From contig CAMKAR010000003.1 of the NCBI GenBank assembly GCA_946410535.1, positions 1 through 25,178 on the forward strand: a DNA stretch of 25,178 bases, given 5' to 3'. Shown piece after piece: positions 1 through 9,016 of this stretch. Position numbers and translations under genes: made by a program. Positions within the stretch are counted from its first letter, which is position 1. Each line of letters opens with the position of its first letter. This DNA is from an uncultured Bacteroidales bacterium (GTDB taxonomy: Bacteria > Bacteroidota > Bacteroidia > Bacteroidales > F082). A model generated the notes under the pieces. The model was not told the origin of the DNA and searched no databases. It saw only the letters and a program-made list of their open reading frames with translations.

Positions 1-1
1 G

Positions 2-766
2 GTTTATACAGTGAAATACAGGGGTTTGGAGATTCCGTGGCCCAAGTTCAAGGACAACGGCTGGTTCGTCACGCCCTCGGTGGCATTGTCGTCGGCGCAA
101 TTCAGGCACGAGGGAGGGATGCCAACGATTGAGGACGGCTCGTTGGAAGTGACGCCAAGTTTCGCTTTCGGCATCGGCCTCGACGGGGGCTACAAGCGCA
201 ACCGCCTGAGCGTGGGCATGAATCTTTCGTATCGCTCGGTGCGCTATCGTTTCCTGCTCGAACAGACCCTTTTCGACGGCGACTATTATGTGAACGACAC
301 CCTCGACACTTATTATGTGGTGCATTCCGAAGGCGACACCACCTACCAATATATCCTTGACTCGACCTATGTGCCGCTGACGACGACAAACTATGCCTAT
401 CGCGACGTCAACCGCTTGGATTACCTCGCTTTGGGTCTCTTTGCCACCTTCGATTTCGTCAAGACGGAGCATTTCAGGGCTTTCGTCAAGGCGGGAGTCT
501 CGCTTGATTTCTTGGTCGATGCGTCGGGTTCGTTGTATGCCACCGAGGTGCCTTTCCATGCGCCCATCGCCAAGAGTCAGGTGGAGCCTGTCCGACTGTC
601 GTATTTTGGAGGCTTGGGCGTTGCCGTGAAGGTGGCCAACCGCATCGAGTTGGTGCCCGAGGTGCATTACCGTGTGACCAACGGCGCCTTGTATCGGGCC
701 GATTTCCCCTTCGACATGAGGATGCGCCAATGGGATTTCCGTTTGGGTTTGACCTATTATTTCTAA
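2..766 (+). CDS. Outer-membrane beta-barrel protein, 5' end outside window
   Basis: The reading frame is open from position 2, so the real start probably lies upstream; an in-frame GTG at 11 is the first possible start inside the window and is unconvincing. No signal peptide is visible, which fits truncation. The visible ~254 residues alternate polar and hydrophobic positions with many aromatic residues (for example LSVGMNLSYRSVRYRF and FRAFVKAGVSLDFLVD), as in transmembrane beta-strands, and the protein ends DFRLGLTYYF. A terminal strand closing on Phe is the usual outer-membrane barrel assembly signal. The stop codon is three bases before the next ATG, so it probably shares an operon with the two secreted proteins downstream. 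The missing N-terminus could carry a periplasmic or inner-membrane domain. A barrel is well supported; the specific function is unknown. Confidence 0.7.
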   Translation, partial: VYTVKYRGLEIPWPKFKDNGWFVTPSVALSSAQFRHEGGMPTIEDGSLEVTPSFAFGIGLDGGYKRNRLSVGMNLSYRSVRYRFLLEQTLFDGDYYVNDTLDTYYVVHSEGDTTYQYILDSTYVPLTTTNYAYRDVNRLDYLALGLFATFDFVKTEHFRAFVKAGVSLDFLVDASGSLYATEVPFHAPIAKSQVEPVRLSYFGGLGVAVKVANRIELVPEVHYRVTNGALYRADFPFDMRMRQWDFRLGLTYYF

Positions 767-769
767 GCC

Positions 770-3763
770 ATGAGACTATTCCGCTACATAAGGCTGCTTT
801 TGCTGTTGCTCCTGACGGTGCCTGCCGTTTGGGGTAGGGCGCAGCATTATGTTGCCATCAACGGTGAGGTCGATAGCCTTATGGTGCTGCCCAAGTTGGG
901 CGGCGATTCGGCCTACTTGGTCAACGAGTCGCTGACGGTGCTCGATGGTGGCACATTGCGCGTGGAAGGCGGCGTGAGGATGATTTTCGGTCAGTCGGCC
1001 TACTTGCGCGTCGACGGTGGCAGTCTCTTCCTCGATGGCGGACGCAACGATTCCATTTATCTGCTCTGCTACGAGTTTTCGCACGACTGGGCTGGTCTTC
1101 AGCTGAAGAATATTGCTGAGGACGACACGGTGCGCATCACCTATGTCGACGTGGTGGGTGCCCTGACGGCCATCAACGCCTCCACGAGTAGCGGCGCGAA
1201 CATCAGTCACTGCTCGTTCAATAACTATTACGCTGGTAAGGGCATCGAGCTGATTGACTGCGACAACTTCTTGGTAGACAGTTGTTTGTTCTATCAATGT
1301 GTGGCAGGCATTGAGTTGAAATCGAGGGCGGCTGACAGCGAAGACAACGTGTTTTCTCACAACATTTTCGACCAAGGCCAGATTAATATCGAGATTTCAA
1401 ATGTGGCTTACGGTTTCAAGTGCAACCGCAACCATGTCACTGCCAACTGTTTCCAAGGCGCTCCTACGGCCATCAGTTTCGAGGCTGTGGGCGGCATCTC
1501 CGACAAGGATGCCACAAATTATATTGAGGACAACTTGATTTCGTCGGACCTGCCCGAAGGCGGCTCCGGTTATTCGTCATACGGCATCAAGGCCTCCGTA
1601 GATTCGTTGGTGATTCGCAACAACGTGTTTTGGAGCAACGACGAAGCTGTTAGGATGATGCGAGTGTGTCATCTCGTTTTCGAGCATAACACCTTCTTCG
1701 ACAACGAGTTGGTGGTTTCTAACCTGCTTGAGGCAGGCTCGGCCACGTTTGTGGGCAACACCATCAGCGAGGCCAAGAAACGCATCGTGAGTTTCCCTTC
1801 GGCGAAATCGCGTTGGAATGGCAACAACTTTTTGCACTACAAGAAAGATGTCACGCTCTTTGCCAATGTCTCGTCGGAGGATGTTGACATGCGAGGCAAT
1901 TTTTGGGACGCGGCGACCGTTGCCGACATCGAAAGCGTCATCCTCGACAAGCACGATACGCCGACTTTGGGCGAGATCTTTTACGAAGAACGGCTGACGG
2001 AATGCGACACTACGGCCCCCATTGCCCCGCCTTTCAGGGTGAAAAAGCAGTTTGTGAACAACAAGTGGCTGATTTCGTGGGACGAAAACATGGAAGCCGA
2101 TGTCGACCATTATGTTTTGTTTTATGGTGATTTCAATTACTACAAGTTTGCCCACCATATCGACGGCATCACTGGAAACTCGTATATGCTTACACCGCAA
2201 CAAGCTGAGACCGTTGCCGTTGCAGCTTGCGACCGCAATTACGACCCCGATGTTTATGCCTCGGTGGGGCAAAGCGCCTATGCCTTTGCCGACTATTATC
2301 CATACGCGGGTCCCGATGGCGAACTCTGTGCCCCACAGCCAAGTTTCGCCGCGACAGGTGCCAACATCCCGTATATGTACAGCAGTTTTGTGTGGCGCAC
2401 TTCGGGAACGGGTGTTTTTTCCGACTCCACCTCGTTAAGCCCCCGATATTTCCCTTCAGAGGAAGACTTCGAGGCCGGTAGCGTGACCTTGACCCTTAGG
2501 GTGATCAGCAATGGCGTCGCCAAAACCGACGCTTTGCAGCTCAGTCTCTTCAAGGCCTTGAGCGTGTATGCCGGTGAGGACGGCTTCAGCGGCTTGGACC
2601 GTCCAGTGATGTTGGACCAGTCCGAAGCCCAAAACTACGACTCGTTGCGGTGGCGCACGATGGGTGACGGACGTTTTGAAGACTCGTTGGCTCTGCATAC
2701 CGTCTATTATCCGGGAGCCAACGACAAGGAAGCCGGCCATGTGAAGTTGCTGCTCGAAGCCTGGTCGTATTGCGGCTATGCCCATGATACCGTCCGTTTC
2801 GACTTGTTCAAGGACTATGCCCTCGAAGGGCGTGTGTGGTCGCAAGGACATGGCCGACCCAATACGCAGGTGCTGGCGGCGGCGATGAGCGACGACCAGC
2901 TTTTTGGTTCGGGCTTCTATCGCACCGAAACTGACGAGAACGGCTTCTTTAGGTTCGATGCCTTGCTGCCCGATACCTATGTTTTGTATGCTTTCCCCGA
3001 TACGATTGCCCCAGAGGTCGGTGGATGCTATTATTTGGGCGACCTGCAATGGAACGCGTCGAACATGATTCTCGTGGACGGCAATGTTTATGATGTGGAC
3101 ATTGAGATGCCACTGTTGGTGCCGGGCTTCAATACGGGCACGGGTAGCATCAGCGGCGTGTTCGACTATCCCAATGCACCTTTCAAGGACCGCGACTTCT
3201 ATTGCCAGCCGTGGCTGCGCGAAGGCAGCGACGAGACTTACTGCACCGACGGCCTGTCGAATGTGGGCATCCTTTTGCTCAATGCGGGCAAGCAACGCAT
3301 TTTGGGCTTCGCCTTGACCGACCCCAACGGTGGTTTCAGTTTCCGAAACCTGCCTTTGGGCACTTATCAGGTGATGGCCGACTTGCCTCGCTATGGACGG
3401 GGAATGTGCGAAGAGATTGCCTTGACGGCTACGGAGCCTTCGGTGAACGGTTTGCATCTCTTTGTCAACCAAGACGGTAAGGTGGCAATGCGTCAACAGA
3501 ACGGCTGTTTGATAGCATCGACATTGAGCGTTTATCCCAATCCTGCCAAAGAGACAATCACCATAGGCGGATTGCAAGGAAATAAGGAATATAAAGTCAA
3601 TATAATGAATGAATTAGGTGTGACGATGCTTCCCGAAACGGCGATGAGTACTGACTTTTTTGGTGAGATTTCTGTCGCAGTGGGTGCGTTGCGGGCCGGT
3701 GTCTATTTCATTCAGATGAAAGACGAAATCTCGTCGATGACAGTCAAGATGGTGAAACTATGA
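770..3763 (+). CDS. T9SS-secreted surface protein with beta-helix, repeated Ig-like domains and C-terminal sorting domain
   Basis: A 997-residue secreted protein. Residues 1-25 form a signal peptide with a poly-Leu core. Residues ~45-350 resemble a right-handed parallel beta-helix (short repeats rich in N, G, D, such as ISHCSFNNYYAGKGIEL), a fold typical of carbohydrate-binding or -cleaving proteins. An FN3-like segment follows (~400-490). Two tandem related domains (~505-680) both read YAG-DG then WRT-G-G-F-DS-L then Y-P then AG-V-L-L. After these come carboxypeptidase-regulatory-like segments (~685-900; GSGFYRTETDENGFFRF and LTDPNGGFSFRNLPLGTYQV). The last ~80 residues are a type A T9SS sorting domain (LSVYPNPAKETITIGG to the VKMVKL end), so the product should cross the outer membrane and be anchored or released by sortase PorU. 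No catalytic residues are recognised; an adhesin or glycan-binding role is an inference. It starts 3 bp after the barrel gene and overlaps the next gene by 4 bp. Confidence 0.88.
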   Translation: MRLFRYIRLLLLLLLTVPAVWGRAQHYVAINGEVDSLMVLPKLGGDSAYLVNESLTVLDGGTLRVEGGVRMIFGQSAYLRVDGGSLFLDGGRNDSIYLLCYEFSHDWAGLQLKNIAEDDTVRITYVDVVGALTAINASTSSGANISHCSFNNYYAGKGIELIDCDNFLVDSCLFYQCVAGIELKSRAADSEDNVFSHNIFDQGQINIEISNVAYGFKCNRNHVTANCFQGAPTAISFEAVGGISDKDATNYIEDNLISSDLPEGGSGYSSYGIKASVDSLVIRNNVFWSNDEAVRMMRVCHLVFEHNTFFDNELVVSNLLEAGSATFVGNTISEAKKRIVSFPSAKSRWNGNNFLHYKKDVTLFANVSSEDVDMRGNFWDAATVADIESVILDKHDTPTLGEIFYEERLTECDTTAPIAPPFRVKKQFVNNKWLISWDENMEADVDHYVLFYGDFNYYKFAHHIDGITGNSYMLTPQQAETVAVAACDRNYDPDVYASVGQSAYAFADYYPYAGPDGELCAPQPSFAATGANIPYMYSSFVWRTSGTGVFSDSTSLSPRYFPSEEDFEAGSVTLTLRVISNGVAKTDALQLSLFKALSVYAGEDGFSGLDRPVMLDQSEAQNYDSLRWRTMGDGRFEDSLALHTVYYPGANDKEAGHVKLLLEAWSYCGYAHDTVRFDLFKDYALEGRVWSQGHGRPNTQVLAAAMSDDQLFGSGFYRTETDENGFFRFDALLPDTYVLYAFPDTIAPEVGGCYYLGDLQWNASNMILVDGNVYDVDIEMPLLVPGFNTGTGSISGVFDYPNAPFKDRDFYCQPWLREGSDETYCTDGLSNVGILLLNAGKQRILGFALTDPNGGFSFRNLPLGTYQVMADLPRYGRGMCEEIALTATEPSVNGLHLFVNQDGKVAMRQQNGCLIASTLSVYPNPAKETITIGGLQGNKEYKVNIMNELGVTMLPETAMSTDFFGEISVAVGALRAGVYFIQMKDEISSMTVKMVKL

Positions 3764-6723
3764 AAGGGTTGGTTATGAGGAAGTTCGTTGTTATTCTCGC
3801 GGTTATGGCCTTTGCATTGGCTCATCATTGCGCTTGGGCGCAGGTGGCCATCAGCGGTAGCGTCACCGATCAGGATGAATTTACGCCCATCGAAGGTGCC
3901 GCTGTGACTTTCTCTGGCATTACCGATACAAACGATACCATTGTCTGTCAGTTCTTTACCGATACTTTGGGCCTGTTTTACGATAGTATAGCTGCAGGTT
4001 CCTATTGCATTTGGGCCTCGGCTGAGGGTTACGAGACCTCGTTCTGGCCCGATTCGTTGCTCATCTTTGAAGACTCTTTGCTGATTAATGTCGGTTTTGT
4101 GTTGCATGAGGTGTATGAACCAGTGCGTTATGTGGCAGCCCGTCAGTTTACCAACGACTTGGTGCGCGTCAGCTGGTCGATGCACGATCCTTTGCTTTAC
4201 GAGGACTTCGAGACGGGCGATTTCAGCCGTTTTGCCTGGAACAACACAATCAGCGAGCATCCTTGGGCCATCGACTCGCCCCATGCCTATGAGGGCGGCT
4301 ATTGCATGAAATCGACATGCGAAGGCGAAGGCGGTGGCGTGTCGCAGATTGAAGTCTCGGTCTATGTCCCCTTGGAAGGCAAGATGAGTTTTTACAGCAA
4401 GATTTCATCGGAGAGTTCGTGGGACATGGGACGTTTCTATCTCGATGGCGTGAAAAAAATGGAGTGTTCGGGAGAGGAGGACTGGGCCGAGCATGAGTTC
4501 GACATCACCGTGGGCGAGCATGTGTTTCGCTGGGATTATGTCAAGGACGCTTCCACCGAAGTTGGCGACGACTGCTTCTATGTGGACTGCATCCGGTTCT
4601 ATCGGGCCGACAGCGCCAAATGCGACCGCTCGTTCCGCCATTATGACCTTTTCCGTAGCCGTTTCGAGGAAACACCCGTGCTGCTGGCCTCGCATCTCAC
4701 GGATACCGTCTTTATGGAGATGAACTGGAACAGCCTGCCTTGGGGTAAGTACCGCTGGGGCGTGAGTCGCTATTACGAAGGCAACCGTGGCAGTTCCGAC
4801 ACCATTTGGTCGGCCTATCTCGACAAGGACATGACCACGACGCTTGAAGTCGGAGCGACCACTAATGTCGGCATTGTGCCGGCAGGAGCCACGGTGACGC
4901 TGACTTCGCACGACGGGCAAGGCCACGACTACCAAGCCCAATTGGATGCCAACGGACACCTTGTGATGCCCAACGTCTATCGTGACGCTTACGACCTGAG
5001 GTTGCATCTCGACGGCTTTGTGGACTATGTGTCCGACTCCGCGCTTTCCGTGATGATGCCGACACAGATTGACATTGAATTGATGGAGGCTATTTCGGGC
5101 ATCGACAGCCTTTATGTCTCTTCGACGGGCTGGGCGATGTGGTGGCTCGAAGAGGCGAAAGGCCGTGATTTGCAATATTTTGAAATCCAATTGAATGGAG
5201 TCGATGCGGGCACGACCATAAACGATAGAGTCCAACTCGATGTCGCTCAGCTAACGGAGGGCGACACTTGCGTGACCAAGGTGCGGCCTATGTATCTTTC
5301 GGGAGCTGGCGAGTGGCGCGTCTGCCAGTGGGTGTATCGCCCGTGTTCCAATTTCGCAGGTAGCCCGAGTGGCCTGTCATGGGCATTGCATAATGAGGTC
5401 TTGCAGCTTTCGTGGGGTTATCCCGAAGGCAACTTCTTGGGAGCCATGTTGTTCCGCGAAGGCGAATACCTCGGTTTTGTGGAGGGGAATACCTATTTGG
5501 ACGGGACTGTGGAGTTGCATGGTGAAGTGGAGTATTGCTTGCGGTTAGTGTATGGCGGCGACCTCGACGGCACCTACCATTCCATGTCGTGCACGCAATG
5601 CACTACGGCTGTATTTCCTGCCTATTGCGACCCGCCCGCAAAGCTTGACGCAGTGATGTATGACGACGGTGGCGACGATTTCGATGCCTTGGTGTCGTGG
5701 GGCGAGCGTCCCGAACCCATCAACCAATGGCTTGGTTACGACAATGGCACTTTCAAACGCTCGTTGGGCGGCGGCGACGAGCCTCGCATCTTCTGGGCCA
5801 TTCGCTTCGATGCCGACACTTTGGCTCATTATGCAGGCAGCGCCTTGAAGAAGGTCTCGCTCTACGATGTGGGTGCCGGCACCTATCAGCTTTGGGTTTA
5901 TGTGGGAGGCGACACTGCACCGCGCACAGTCGTCCGTTCGCAAAGCATGACCCTTGCGGGAACGAATGCCTGGCACGAGGAAGCCATCACGCCTGCCTAT
6001 GTCATCTCCGAAGGCGAGCCGATTTGGATTGTGGTGGGACAGCAAGGCTTATCACGCCCAGCTGCCGCTTGCCAAGACATGGGCAATGCCAACGGTCGAT
6101 GGGTGTCGCTCGACGGCGAGACCTGGACCGACATGCACACCTTCAACATGAACTACACCTGGATGCTCAGGGCTTTCTTCTCCAACCAGAGGGGACAGTG
6201 GATGGCCCTCGGTCGCGATGGCTATACCTTGCAGCATTATAATCTCTACCGCTCGCCCGACAATGTGGATTATCAGCAGATTGCATCTGTGCCTGCCGTT
6301 GACGGGCAGCTGTATTACGAGTACCGCGACAACCTCTCAGAAGTGATGAACGACTATGTCTATTACCGCCTGACCGCCTTCTACTTATCGGACAACGGCG
6401 AGACCTGTGAGTCGGACTATGCCACCGCCTTCGACGACCCGTCGCAGAACTATGTCGTGATTGATGTCACTGCGACGGAAGAGCGAGAAACCGTAAGTGT
6501 CAAGCTCTATCCCAATCCCTCCCGAGGTTGGCTAACGGTGGAGGCCGAAGGGATGCGGCGGTTGGAGGTCTTCAATGCCAAAGGGCAGAAGATGAAGGAA
6601 GAAACATGCCAAGACGATGTGCATCAGCTTCAGCTTTCGGGATTGCAGGATGGCTTGTATTGGCTTCGCATCGAAACCGTAAACGGTGTGGCGGTGAACC
6701 AGTTTGTGGTTTGCGGGGAGTGA
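3760..6723 (+). CDS. T9SS-secreted adhesin-like protein with gingipain-type adhesin domains
   Basis: A 987-residue secreted protein. The first ATG overlaps the previous stop (ATGA), but an ATG at 3775 gives a more typical signal peptide (MRKFVVILAVMAFALAHH, ending AWAQ); either is possible. A carboxypeptidase-regulatory-like domain follows (~30-115, ISGSVTDQDEFTPIEGAAV). A jelly-roll domain resembling the cleaved-adhesin/MAM-like domains of gingipains spans ~143-290 (EDFETGDFSRFAWNN, then GGYCMKS, then FYVDCIRF). The middle holds FN3-like segments, and a second galactose-binding-like or adhesin segment lies at ~680-830. The end is a T9SS sorting domain (VKLYPNPSRGWLTVEAEG, then GLQDGLYWLRIET). 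Domain content suggests surface adhesion or protein/haem binding; no protease motif is seen. Translational coupling to the preceding secreted protein suggests the two are made together. Confidence 0.87.
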   Translation: MKGLVMRKFVVILAVMAFALAHHCAWAQVAISGSVTDQDEFTPIEGAAVTFSGITDTNDTIVCQFFTDTLGLFYDSIAAGSYCIWASAEGYETSFWPDSLLIFEDSLLINVGFVLHEVYEPVRYVAARQFTNDLVRVSWSMHDPLLYEDFETGDFSRFAWNNTISEHPWAIDSPHAYEGGYCMKSTCEGEGGGVSQIEVSVYVPLEGKMSFYSKISSESSWDMGRFYLDGVKKMECSGEEDWAEHEFDITVGEHVFRWDYVKDASTEVGDDCFYVDCIRFYRADSAKCDRSFRHYDLFRSRFEETPVLLASHLTDTVFMEMNWNSLPWGKYRWGVSRYYEGNRGSSDTIWSAYLDKDMTTTLEVGATTNVGIVPAGATVTLTSHDGQGHDYQAQLDANGHLVMPNVYRDAYDLRLHLDGFVDYVSDSALSVMMPTQIDIELMEAISGIDSLYVSSTGWAMWWLEEAKGRDLQYFEIQLNGVDAGTTINDRVQLDVAQLTEGDTCVTKVRPMYLSGAGEWRVCQWVYRPCSNFAGSPSGLSWALHNEVLQLSWGYPEGNFLGAMLFREGEYLGFVEGNTYLDGTVELHGEVEYCLRLVYGGDLDGTYHSMSCTQCTTAVFPAYCDPPAKLDAVMYDDGGDDFDALVSWGERPEPINQWLGYDNGTFKRSLGGGDEPRIFWAIRFDADTLAHYAGSALKKVSLYDVGAGTYQLWVYVGGDTAPRTVVRSQSMTLAGTNAWHEEAITPAYVISEGEPIWIVVGQQGLSRPAAACQDMGNANGRWVSLDGETWTDMHTFNMNYTWMLRAFFSNQRGQWMALGRDGYTLQHYNLYRSPDNVDYQQIASVPAVDGQLYYEYRDNLSEVMNDYVYYRLTAFYLSDNGETCESDYATAFDDPSQNYVVIDVTATEERETVSVKLYPNPSRGWLTVEAEGMRRLEVFNAKGQKMKEETCQDDVHQLQLSGLQDGLYWLRIETVNGVAVNQFVVCGE

Positions 6724-6725
6724 TT

Positions 6726-6757
6726 TTTGCGCAATCGGGCGAAAAACTGTACCTTTG
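6726..6757 (+). promoter_or_regulatory. Bacteroidota promoter for the ABC-F gene
   Basis: TTTG at 6726-6729 is followed after 20 nt by TACCTTTG at 6750-6757. This matches the Bacteroidota consensus TTTG-N19-21-TAnnTTTG in both boxes and spacing. The start codon is 19 nt downstream, giving a very short leader. It is the best promoter in the window. Confidence 0.85.
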
Positions 6758-6776
6758 CCGCCAAAATTAGCAACCC

Positions 6777-8732
6777 ATGATTTCCATCCAAAACCTCAGC
6801 ATGCACTTCACCGGCGAAGACCTCTTCACCGACATTTCATTTTTGATTCGCGAGAAAGACCGCATCGGCTTGGTCGGCAAGAACGGCGCGGGCAAGACCA
6901 CCTTGCTCAAACTGATTTGCGGCATCGAACAACCCTCGAAAGGCGATGTGATTATCCCTCAGGGTGTTACCATCGGCTATCTCCCGCAGGAAAAGAACGT
7001 GAACAGCGAGAAAACGGTTTTGGATGAAGCCTTGACCGCCTTCGATGAATATCACAAGTTGGAGAAGGATTTGGAACGGATGCAACAGGAATTGGCTGAG
7101 CGCACCGACTACGAAAGCCCGCAATATGAGAAGCTTATCGTCAGGATGAACAACCTGAACGACCGTTTGACCTTGCTCGGCGGCAACAGCATTGAAGGCG
7201 AGGCTGAAAGGATATTGGTGGGCTTGGGCTTCAGCCACGACGACATGCTACGGCCCATGCGCGAGTTCAGCAACGGCTGGCAGATGCGCGTGGAGTTGGC
7301 CAAAATCCTGCTGAAAAAGCCCAATCTCCTGCTTCTCGACGAGCCTACCAACCACTTGGATATCGAGTCCATCCAATGGCTCGAAGGCTTCCTGAAGGCA
7401 TATTATGGTGCCATCCTGATGGTGTCGCACGACCGCGCTTTCCTCGACAACATCACCGTCCGTACGGTGGAAATCTCGAACGGGAAGATTTATGACTACA
7501 AGGTGCCTTATTCGGAGTATGTCAGCTTGCGCGAGGAGCGCGTCGACATGCAACGCTCGGCCTACGAGAACCAGCAACGCGAAATCAAGAACATCGAGGC
7601 GTTTATCGAGCGGTTCCGCTACAAGGCGACCAAGGCCAAGCAGGTGCAAAGCCGCGTGAAATTGCTCGAAAAGATGGATGAAATCGTGGTCGACGACATC
7701 GACTCGACGGCCATCCACTTCAAGTTCCCGCCCGCGCCACACAGCGGCAAAGTGACGCTTGAACTCAACCACGTCGGCAAATCCTACGGCGACAAGGTGA
7801 TTCTCAAAGACATTAATCTACTGATTCCGAGAGGGGAGAAGATCGCCTTCGTGGGGCGCAACGGCGAGGGCAAATCCACGCTGTCGAAAATCATCTGTGG
7901 CGTGCTCGATCACGAAGGCGAGGTGAAACTTGGCCACGAGGTGAAGATTGGCTATTACGCGCAAAACCAGCAGGACATGCTCGACATGAACAAGACCGTT
8001 TTCGAGACCTTGGACGACGTGGCCGTTGGCGATATGCGCTTGAAGGTGAAGGCCTTGCTCGGTGCGTTCCTGTTTCGTGGCGACGACATCGACAAGAAGG
8101 TGAAGGTGCTTTCGGGCGGCGAGAAAGCCCGTCTCTCGTTGGCCAAAATGTTGCTTTTCCCGACCAATTTGTTGGTTCTTGACGAGCCGACCAACCATTT
8201 GGACATGCTTTCGAAGGACATCCTGAAAAACGCCCTGATCCAATATGACGGCACATTAATCATCGTCTCCCACGACCGCGACTTCCTGCAAGGCCTGACC
8301 AACAAAGTCTACGAGTTCCGCAAGCCGAACATCAAGGAATACATCGGCGATATTTACGATTTTTTGGAACAGAAGAATCTCAATCACTTGAAAGAGTTGG
8401 AGATAGCAGCCAAGCAACAGCCCCAAAAAACGGTTGCAGAGCCTGTTTCGCAAAACAAACTCAACTACGAGCGCAAGAAACAGATTGACGCCAAACTCCG
8501 CAAGGTCGACAAGGAAATCCAACGTTTGGAGGGGGCCATTGGCAAACTTGAAGCCGAGCTTGCCGAGCAAGACGCCATCATGGCCAACCCCGAGCAGCAT
8601 CCTGAAATCAAGGTGGACAACGACTGGTATTGGGCGTATGGCCAAAAGAAAGAGGAACTGCAAAAGTTGATGGACGACTGGGGCGAGAAGCAAATGGAGC
8701 GCGAGGAAGTGATGGCGGAGTACGAGAAGTGA
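6777..8732 (+). CDS. ABC-F family ATPase (ribosome-associated)
   Basis: A 651-residue tandem ABC ATPase without membrane segments, the ABC-F layout. Domain 1 has Walker A GKNGAGKT (~34-41), a degenerate signature FSNGWQMR (~164-171, Asn replacing the usual Gly) and Walker B LLLLDEPTNHLD. The linker at ~240-320 is basic and helical (RYKATKAKQVQSR); in this family it contacts the ribosomal P-site tRNA. Domain 2 has GRNGEGKST (~360-368), LSGGEKARLSLAKM (~445-458) and LLVLDEPTNHLD. A charged coiled coil at ~560-651 resembles the C-terminal extension of Uup-like members. ABC-F proteins relieve stalled ribosomes or protect them from antibiotics; nothing here marks a resistance subtype, so a housekeeping translation role is more likely. 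It has its own promoter just upstream. Confidence 0.95.
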   Translation: MISIQNLSMHFTGEDLFTDISFLIREKDRIGLVGKNGAGKTTLLKLICGIEQPSKGDVIIPQGVTIGYLPQEKNVNSEKTVLDEALTAFDEYHKLEKDLERMQQELAERTDYESPQYEKLIVRMNNLNDRLTLLGGNSIEGEAERILVGLGFSHDDMLRPMREFSNGWQMRVELAKILLKKPNLLLLDEPTNHLDIESIQWLEGFLKAYYGAILMVSHDRAFLDNITVRTVEISNGKIYDYKVPYSEYVSLREERVDMQRSAYENQQREIKNIEAFIERFRYKATKAKQVQSRVKLLEKMDEIVVDDIDSTAIHFKFPPAPHSGKVTLELNHVGKSYGDKVILKDINLLIPRGEKIAFVGRNGEGKSTLSKIICGVLDHEGEVKLGHEVKIGYYAQNQQDMLDMNKTVFETLDDVAVGDMRLKVKALLGAFLFRGDDIDKKVKVLSGGEKARLSLAKMLLFPTNLLVLDEPTNHLDMLSKDILKNALIQYDGTLIIVSHDRDFLQGLTNKVYEFRKPNIKEYIGDIYDFLEQKNLNHLKELEIAAKQQPQKTVAEPVSQNKLNYERKKQIDAKLRKVDKEIQRLEGAIGKLEAELAEQDAIMANPEQHPEIKVDNDWYWAYGQKKEELQKLMDDWGEKQMEREEVMAEYEK

Positions 8733-8750
8733 TTTTCGAAAATTATTACC

Positions 8751-8862
8751 GATTATCTGCTGCTAAGTCCAAATATTTTCGACTTAACAGCAAGTTATCC
8801 GCAAAAAATGTTCGATAACTTGCTGCTAAGTCATTTTTTTAACCACTTAGCAGCAGGTTATC
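8751..8862. repeat. Four alternating copies of a 19-bp element
   Basis: Four related 19-bp copies lie in alternating orientation: plus at 8751-8769, minus at 8781-8799, plus at 8814-8832 (GATAACTTGCTGCTAAGTC) and minus at 8844-8862. Starts are spaced 30, 33 and 30 bp. Copies two and three form an inverted repeat with a single mismatch around a 14-nt loop; copies three and four form another with two mismatches around an 11-nt loop. Each copy can therefore pair with either neighbour. The array begins 18 bp after the ABC-F stop. It could act as a terminator, a protein-binding array or a REP-like element. No U-run follows the last stem, so a simple intrinsic terminator is not favoured. Confidence 0.85.
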
Positions 8863-8924
8863 GTGACTGTTATTACAAAAGGTGTAAGATTATTTGTAAG
8901 ATGTGATTTTGCTGGTATAAAAAT

Positions 8925-9010
8925 AAAAATCTCAAAAATGTGTAATTTAATAGGTTGAAAAATCTCAAAAATGTGTATATTTGCCATGTAAAAAATCTCG
9001 AAAATGTGTA
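8925..9010 (+). repeat. Three 20-bp direct repeats with exact 33-bp period over the ATPase promoter
   Basis: AAAAATCTCAAAAATGTGTA occurs at 8925-8944 and 8958-8977 and, with one change, at 8991-9010. Unit starts are exactly 33 bp apart, close to three helical turns, so all copies face nearly the same side of the DNA. The second unit runs into the TATATTTG promoter element and the third lies between promoter and start codon, which is the layout of an operator array for cooperative repressor binding. The role is inferred. Confidence 0.85.
8976..8983 (+). promoter_or_regulatory. Bacteroidota -7 element for the AAA_14/DUF4143 gene
   Basis: TATATTTG matches TAnnTTTG; a weak upstream box (GTTG, 8954-8957) lies 18 nt away. 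The TTG inside this element can be read as an in-frame start at 8981, but a start codon within the promoter is implausible, so translation is placed at the ATG cluster 9017-9025. Confidence 0.7.
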
Positions 9011-9016
9011 AATACT

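Noticed and set aside
2456..3577. Long antisense ORF (373 codons) opposite the first T9SS gene
   Set aside because: It is a shadow of a gene with clear domains and a sorting signal; the translation shows no family features.
4405..5235. Antisense ORF of 276 codons opposite the second T9SS gene
   Set aside because: His/Val-rich translation typical of antisense shadows; no start-site signals.
8925..9010. CRISPR-like array
   Set aside because: Only three 20-bp repeats with 13-bp gaps, no cas genes, and it overlaps a promoter.
8981..9016. Upstream TTG start for the DUF4143 protein, and similar TTG starts at 12212 and 18517
   Set aside because: Each TTG is part of a TAnnTTTG promoter element; downstream ATGs are more plausible.
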